Shown: in pieces, positions 59,556-64,000 of the stretch
How the letters are laid out: the number at the start of each line of letters is the position of its first letter
Numbering within the stretch: the first letter of the stretch is position 1
Source: Heloderma charlesbogerti
Lineage: Eukaryota > Chordata > Lepidosauria > Squamata > Helodermatidae
Length of the DNA: 64,000 nt
Assembly (NCBI GenBank): GCA_026122225.1
Contig: JANEZZ010002877.1
Location: 1,736,001 to 1,800,000 of the forward strand
Direction: 5' to 3'
The notes under the pieces: generated by a model
Told to the model about the DNA's origin: nothing
What the model saw: only the letters and a program-made list of their open reading frames with translations
Databases searched by the model: none
Position numbers and translations under genes: made by a program

Positions 59556-60310
59556 GAGAAAGCGAGGAGGAGCTGAGGAACCTCATGATGAAGGTGAAAG
59601 AAGAAAGTGCAAAAGCTGGGTTGCAGTTAAACCTCAAAAAAACCAAGATTATGGCAACCAGCTGGATTAATAACTGGCAAGCAGAGGGAGAAAACGTGGA
59701 GGCAGTGACAGACTTTGTATTTCTAGGCACAAAGATTACTGCAGACGCTGGCTACAGCCAGGAAATTAGAAGACATTTACTTCTTGGGAGGAGAGCAATG
59801 ACAAATCATGATAAAACAGTGAAGAGCAGAGACATCACACTGACAACAAAGGTCCGCATAGTGAAAGCAATGGTATTTCCCGTAGTAACCTATGGCTGCG
59901 AGAGCTGGACCATAAGGAAGGCTGAGTGAAGGAAGATAGATGCTTTTGAACTGTGGTGTTGGAGGAAATTCTGAGAGTGCCTTGGACTGCAAGAAAATCA
60001 AACCAGCCCATATTCCAGGAGATAAAGCCAGACTGCTCACTTGAGGGAATGATATTAAAGGCAAAACTGAAGTACTTTGGCCACATAATGAGAAGACAGG
60101 ATACCCTGGAGAAGATGCTGATGCTAGGGAAAGTGGAAGGCAAAAGGAAGAGGGGCCGACCAAGGGCAAGATGGATGGATGATATTCTGGAGGTGACGGA
60201 CTCAACCTTGGGGGAGCTGGGGGTGGCGACAGCCGACAGGAAGCTCTGGCGTGGGCTGGTCCATGAAGTCACGAAGAGTCGGAAGTGACTGAACGAATAA
60301 ACAACAACAA
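59556..60310 (+). mobile_element. Diverged RTE LINE, second, 5'-truncated copy
   Basis: Plus-strand frames give KEESAKAGLQLNLKKTKIMA, VEAVTDFVFLGTKITADAGY and YGCESWTIRKAE. After a nonsense codon (TGA at about 59927) and a shift they continue with LKYFGHIMRRQDTLEKMLML and RGRPRARWMDDILEVTDSTL. The 3' end is 'gaataaacaacaacaa'. It is the same subfamily as 34433-37171 but lacks everything before the region after the YADD motif. In the codons shared by both, it keeps CSLEGMILKAKLKY where the other copy has a deletion. Confidence 0.93.
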
Positions 60311-61815
60311 TGTTAAGAAATAGAAAACATGAAAGAACTGGTTTTCTTACTAAGTCATAGTATACTTCAGGTCATCATCCAATACTCTTGTTGAGTTTTG
60401 GAGTACTTTCGGGATGCAAAAGTCCCATTTTACAAGTTGAATCCTAACCATTTACTGGAACATTAAAGCCTAAATATTCAGTGTTTGCTGTGGCTCTAAA
60501 TGTGAATGCAATGCCTGATAAGTGGGATATGTAGTGAAATACTTTTTGTAGTGAAAGAATCATATGTGATGTTTAGAAAAACAATATTAAACGATTCTGC
60601 AGCTTTCTGCTCTGGTGTTAGAATCCATAGCTGGGATTCTAATGTCTGTGACTGGAATGGGGCTTTCCCACTTCCCTCTGCAGCCCGCTGGGCATACCAT
60701 AAATCTACTCCTTAAGACTGGGAACTTTCTAGAACCCTTTGGGACAGAAGAAAGAAGGGATCAGTGAACATCAGGGGAGGAGAGGCTTCTGAGAGTGGAA
60801 GTTATTTCTGTTTATGAAAGAATACCTTAGGATCCAACCTCATGTCTCTCCCCACCCCCCACCCCTGCAAACTTAAATGCCACTGTGTAGGTGTTTTGTA
60901 CAATGGCCTGAAAAAAAAATTTCCTTATGTGACATGCATGTCCACATAGTTTATATATTCAGTCTCTTGAATGTGGTAGGTAGCCATGATTCTGTGTCCT
61001 TGTTAAGATTGCAAGTTCTGTCTGTGACCTACTAGTTATAAAATGGATGCCTCCCACTAAATAGTCTTGTGGGTGGTAAGCTGCTCCTATATCGGTTTGT
61101 ATTATGAAATTGTCAGCTCTTAATAAAATAAAATAGGGATGAGTTAATCAGTGGAATTAACTCTGCCTGAACTGTTTAAATGATGGGTGCCATCTAATAT
61201 TAACACAAACTGTTAAGAAATTGTGAGGCACTGTAAACTTTGTGAGGAGAAGCTCTGTAAGCATGCTAGCAGGATATAAAACTAAGAAATCCACTACAAA
61301 CTTCAAATGTTGTGAAATATATCTTTCACTAAACCTAAATTTAGAAAGACATATCTTTCACAAAACCTGTTACAGATAGCATGATGTGTGTTTAAGGAAA
61401 GTAGGTGATGCCTGAATGGCATATAAATGAACCTAAACAAAAAGTAATTACTGTTTCATGAGGTAACTCTCCCCTGAGGATTTTACTGAGTTTCTGAGAT
61501 CAAGGATTTTAATGTTTTTTACCAGCTTACAAGGTCCTTGCTATAACTTCCCTATGAGATTACCGGTGTGTCAATAAAAAAGATTTTTTTTATCCAGATG
61601 TGAATAGGTAGCATGGCAAGTGACATTTGTACAGGGCTTCATAGATAAAGCACTCCTAGTTGGGAAGGGTCTAATAGTCACTAGCTGAAGGAGATGAGAG
61701 AGAGTAGGGCCATTGCACCAGCCCCACTGCAAGGCCCCTGTCATGAAGGCTTCCCCTTCCTCAAGTGTTAACATCAACAGCCATTCCAGCAGGCTGTACT
61801 GAGGGAGATGAGAGG
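60311..61815. other. RBP1 intron 2, no recognised feature
   Basis: AT-rich sequence with no recognisable coding or terminal repeats. Confidence 0.45.
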
Positions 61816-61995
61816 GAGAAGCAGGGCCATTCCGCCAACACTGCTGAAAGAATTATTTTCCCACTTCCCTCCCCATTAATTTTTCCTTGTGTGTCATACC
61901 TTTTTAGACTGTAAGCCTGTGGGCAAGGACTGTGTTGTTTAATTGGGAGCCTTTTTGGCTGAGGAGGGGCATAAAAATACTTTAAATAATAGATA
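61816..61995 (+). repeat. Possible L2/MIR-like tail
   Basis: The phrases 'gactgtaagcctgtgggcaa' and 'ggagcctttttggctgagga' with 'gcataaaaatac' are typical of LINE or MIR-like tails in amniote genomes. The family name is inferred. Confidence 0.4.
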
Positions 61996-63186
61996 AAATA
62001 AATTGTAGTGAAAATACTGTGGAAGAGGAGCAAGAGTAATGATAAAGCCCAACAAGTATAGGGCTATATGCAGTGAATTACAGCTGTGATAGTGGTGAAC
62101 TGCTTCAGACTTTAAAATATGACAAAAATCATGGTGCCTCTTAGACCAAGGGGCCCCAGTAAGATCTAAAGGGGAAAAAAATCCTCTTATGACAAGTAAC
62201 TCTGAACAACAGCATTTTTAATGTTATTTTTATTTGTTTTTGGTTCTTTGCCAAGAAGACATACTATAGTTTGAGAGTGAACCTAGTGAGGCACCATTTC
62301 AGCGAGGTACAAGTTTTTACATAAAATAACTAACAGTGGAGCACATGTACCAACAAATCATAGGATGTAGTAGGGAGTAAGTACTGCTGTCTGTGAATGT
62401 CAACAGCAAATTGCACAAAATAAGTGCCTGAATTAATTAGTGTTGTGCAGCTGAATTTATACTATTTTTCAGCTGCCTTTTAGGAAACAAAACCCTCTCA
62501 AGATGGCTCACGAGATAAGAACAACACAGCAGTCATCGAAACTGCCAGTGACAATAATAAAACAGATCTCCCATCCAAAAATACTAAAACCAAAAAAGTA
62601 ATTGCAGCCAGACGCATCAGCAGTCCCATAAAAAACTCAACTCAGGAGAAGGCAAAGGGCTCCTTCACACTGAGCTTTTATCCTGCTATTGAGATGGCTC
62701 AATCACAGAAGTTTGTGGGTTGTTTAAATGACACCGTGATCCTCCAAGACATCTCTTGCACTAAATGCCCTTTGTTCCATTTTTAAATAGATCTCATATA
62801 ATGAGCTTTCAAATTACCCCATTGTGTTCTGTGAGTTTCCTCCGTGAAAAGAGGAGAAGCAACAAGAAGAGGAGTGAGATCAATGAAATATATGGCAGAC
62901 TCAGATATGGGGAGAAGGAGGGGGGAAAGGAAGCGCATGAAAAAGGGAGTTGTTGTGATCCTGCATTGAAAACGGAAGCAGAAAGCCCCATTTTAAATGC
63001 AGGATTTTAGGCTGGTGTAGAGATGCCCCAAGAAAAACAAGTGAGTCTTGCGGGATTTCCTGAAGCACTGTAGTCATGGGGCTTGAAGGACTTGAGTTGG
63101 TGGTGAATTACAGAGACATGGGGCCATTGCAGATAGAAATATAGAAATACTCATGCTGTATTAATATGGAGGTATTTGAAGTAGGT
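61996..63186. other. RBP1 intron 2, decayed repeats only
   Basis: A segment at about 62490-62650 reads 'ctctcaagatggctcacgag' and 'aagaacaacacagcagtcat', reminiscent of an old LINE 3' region. From about 62660 'gggctccttcacactgagct' may start a DNA transposon. No coding or exon sequence was identified, and RBP1 exon 3 is not visible. Confidence 0.35.
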
Positions 63187-63198
63187 TAACATACTTAT

Positions 63199-63533
63199 AA
63201 GGACTGCGTGGCTTAGTGGTTAAGACACTGAACTGCGGACCGGAAGGTCGGCAGGACAGCAGTTCGAGACCCGAGTGCTGTGTGATGGACTGAGCTCCCG
63301 TCTTCAGTCCCACCTCCTGCCAACCTAGCAGTTCAAAAACAAGAAATTGCAAGTAGATAAATAGGTACTGCTTCGTCAGGAAAGGTAACAGCGTTCCGTG
63401 CACCTCGGTGTTCAGTCATGCCGGCCACATGACCACGGAAGCATCTTCGGACAGCGCTGGCTCTTCGGCTTAGAAGTGGAGATGAGCACCATCCCCTAGA
63501 GTCGGACACGACTGGTTGGGAACACCTTTACCG
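63199..63533 (+). mobile_element. Sauria-type tRNA-derived SINE
   Basis: It has a tRNA-like head with box A (TGGCTTAGTGG, 63209-63219) and box B (AGTTCGAGACC, 63261-63271), a central body (including 'catgccggccacatgaccac') and a 3' part that shares a 17-base identity, AGAGTCGGACACGACTG (63498-63514), with the BovB 3' terminus at 20000-20016 (reverse strand). The flanks TAACATACTTAT and TAACACACTTAT differ at one position in 12 and fit a target duplication. These features match the Sauria SINE, which uses BovB for retrotransposition. It indicates a squamate genome. Confidence 0.92.
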
Positions 63534-64000
63534 TAACACACTTATTGGCTTTGTTATGAAATCAAGATGCTTTGGGGGATATTGCTAAAAAGAAAAGCTG
63601 AAGGAGACCACATTTCTCTCTGTGGAGGAAGGAAAACCAGTAACAAGTTTTGGATGGAAGTTTTGGATGGAAGTTTTGGATGGTACAAAATGAAACCTGC
63701 TAAAGAGACCAGCACTATTATTCCTCAGGAAAAGATCCCTTCCCATATTGTTGAATTTCAGCCAGAAGTAATATATTTTGAGCAGACACATAAATCAGGT
63801 TAGGTACTTGGCCTGTGAGTGCAGTATAGATAAAATGTGGGAATGCTCTGTAAATAAATGTTTCAAAGGCTTTTGCATGTAGATCATAAGGACAAAATAC
63901 ATTGTTTTCTGATAAAGCAATTATTTTGATGAATACTTCAGTAAGAGCGAGCATCAATATTTCTGACCTTATGTCAATATGGTTTTACCTCCCTAGCCCA
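63534..64000. other. RBP1 intron 2 end, tandem dodecamer
   Basis: At about 63650-63685 the 12-mer 'ttttggatggaag' type unit is repeated two to three times. The open frame 63567-63803 has no recognisable domain, and the sequence otherwise appears unique. Confidence 0.4.

Noticed and set aside
62765..63010. Possible RBP1 exon 3
   Set aside because: Translation shows none of the expected TTVSWDGDKLQCVQKGE-like block, and the sequence is low-complexity purine-rich.
63201..63275. Functional tRNA gene
   Set aside because: Box A and box B are present, but the sequence continues into a SINE body and 3' BovB tail and is flanked by a target duplication.

Overview
This is vertebrate nuclear DNA, most likely from a squamate reptile (lizard or snake). 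The best evidence is the repeat set: several BovB-type RTE LINEs, a tRNA-derived SINE of the Sauria type that ends in a BovB-like 3' tail, CR1 and L2 LINE remains, a DIRS-type retrotransposon, a Penelope-like element, a Tc1 transposon and many hAT-like palindromic MITEs. The species cannot be read from the window.

Two single-copy host genes are visible, both on the plus strand. NMNAT3 (NMN/NaMN adenylyltransferase 3) is represented by an internal exon at 6715-6898 and its last coding exon at 29462-29871. Its first coding exon lies upstream of the window, and one short linker exon expected in between was not found. About 15.5 kb downstream is RBP1 (cellular retinol-binding protein 1), with exon 1 at 45407-45479 and exon 2 at 46150-46328. 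Exons 3 and 4 should lie beyond position 64000. NMNAT3 followed by RBP1 in the same orientation is, as I recall it, also the human chromosome 3q arrangement.

Layout: 1-6714 is a NMNAT3 intron with a 5'-truncated BovB. 6899-29461 is the next NMNAT3 intron, holding several MITEs, a DNA transposon that carries a 5S rRNA-like segment, a full-length BovB with a 9-bp target duplication (itself split by a palindromic hAT-like element), a nearly intact BovB with only two visible nonsense codons, and a decayed coding-like tract of unknown origin. 29872-45406 is intergenic and dominated by a four-level nest: a Penelope-like element (32.1-33.6 kb and 42.2-42.3 kb) is split by an inverted DIRS-like element with inverted terminal repeats (33.6-42.2 kb). 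The DIRS tyrosine-recombinase region is split by a second, diverged RTE element (34.4-37.2 kb), which in turn contains a truncated copy of the palindromic hAT-like element. 45407-64000 is RBP1 exons 1-2 and intron 2, with a Tc1 transposon, CR1/L2 fragments, a further diverged RTE copy, hAT MITEs and a Sauria-type SINE.

The most unusual structure is a GC-rich, roughly 0.85-0.95 kb hAT-like non-autonomous element present in three copies (14849-15696, ~34537-34949, 42394-43345). It makes 8-bp target duplications, is built as a large inverted repeat of smaller hairpins, and carries outward-facing splice-donor-like motifs near its ends.
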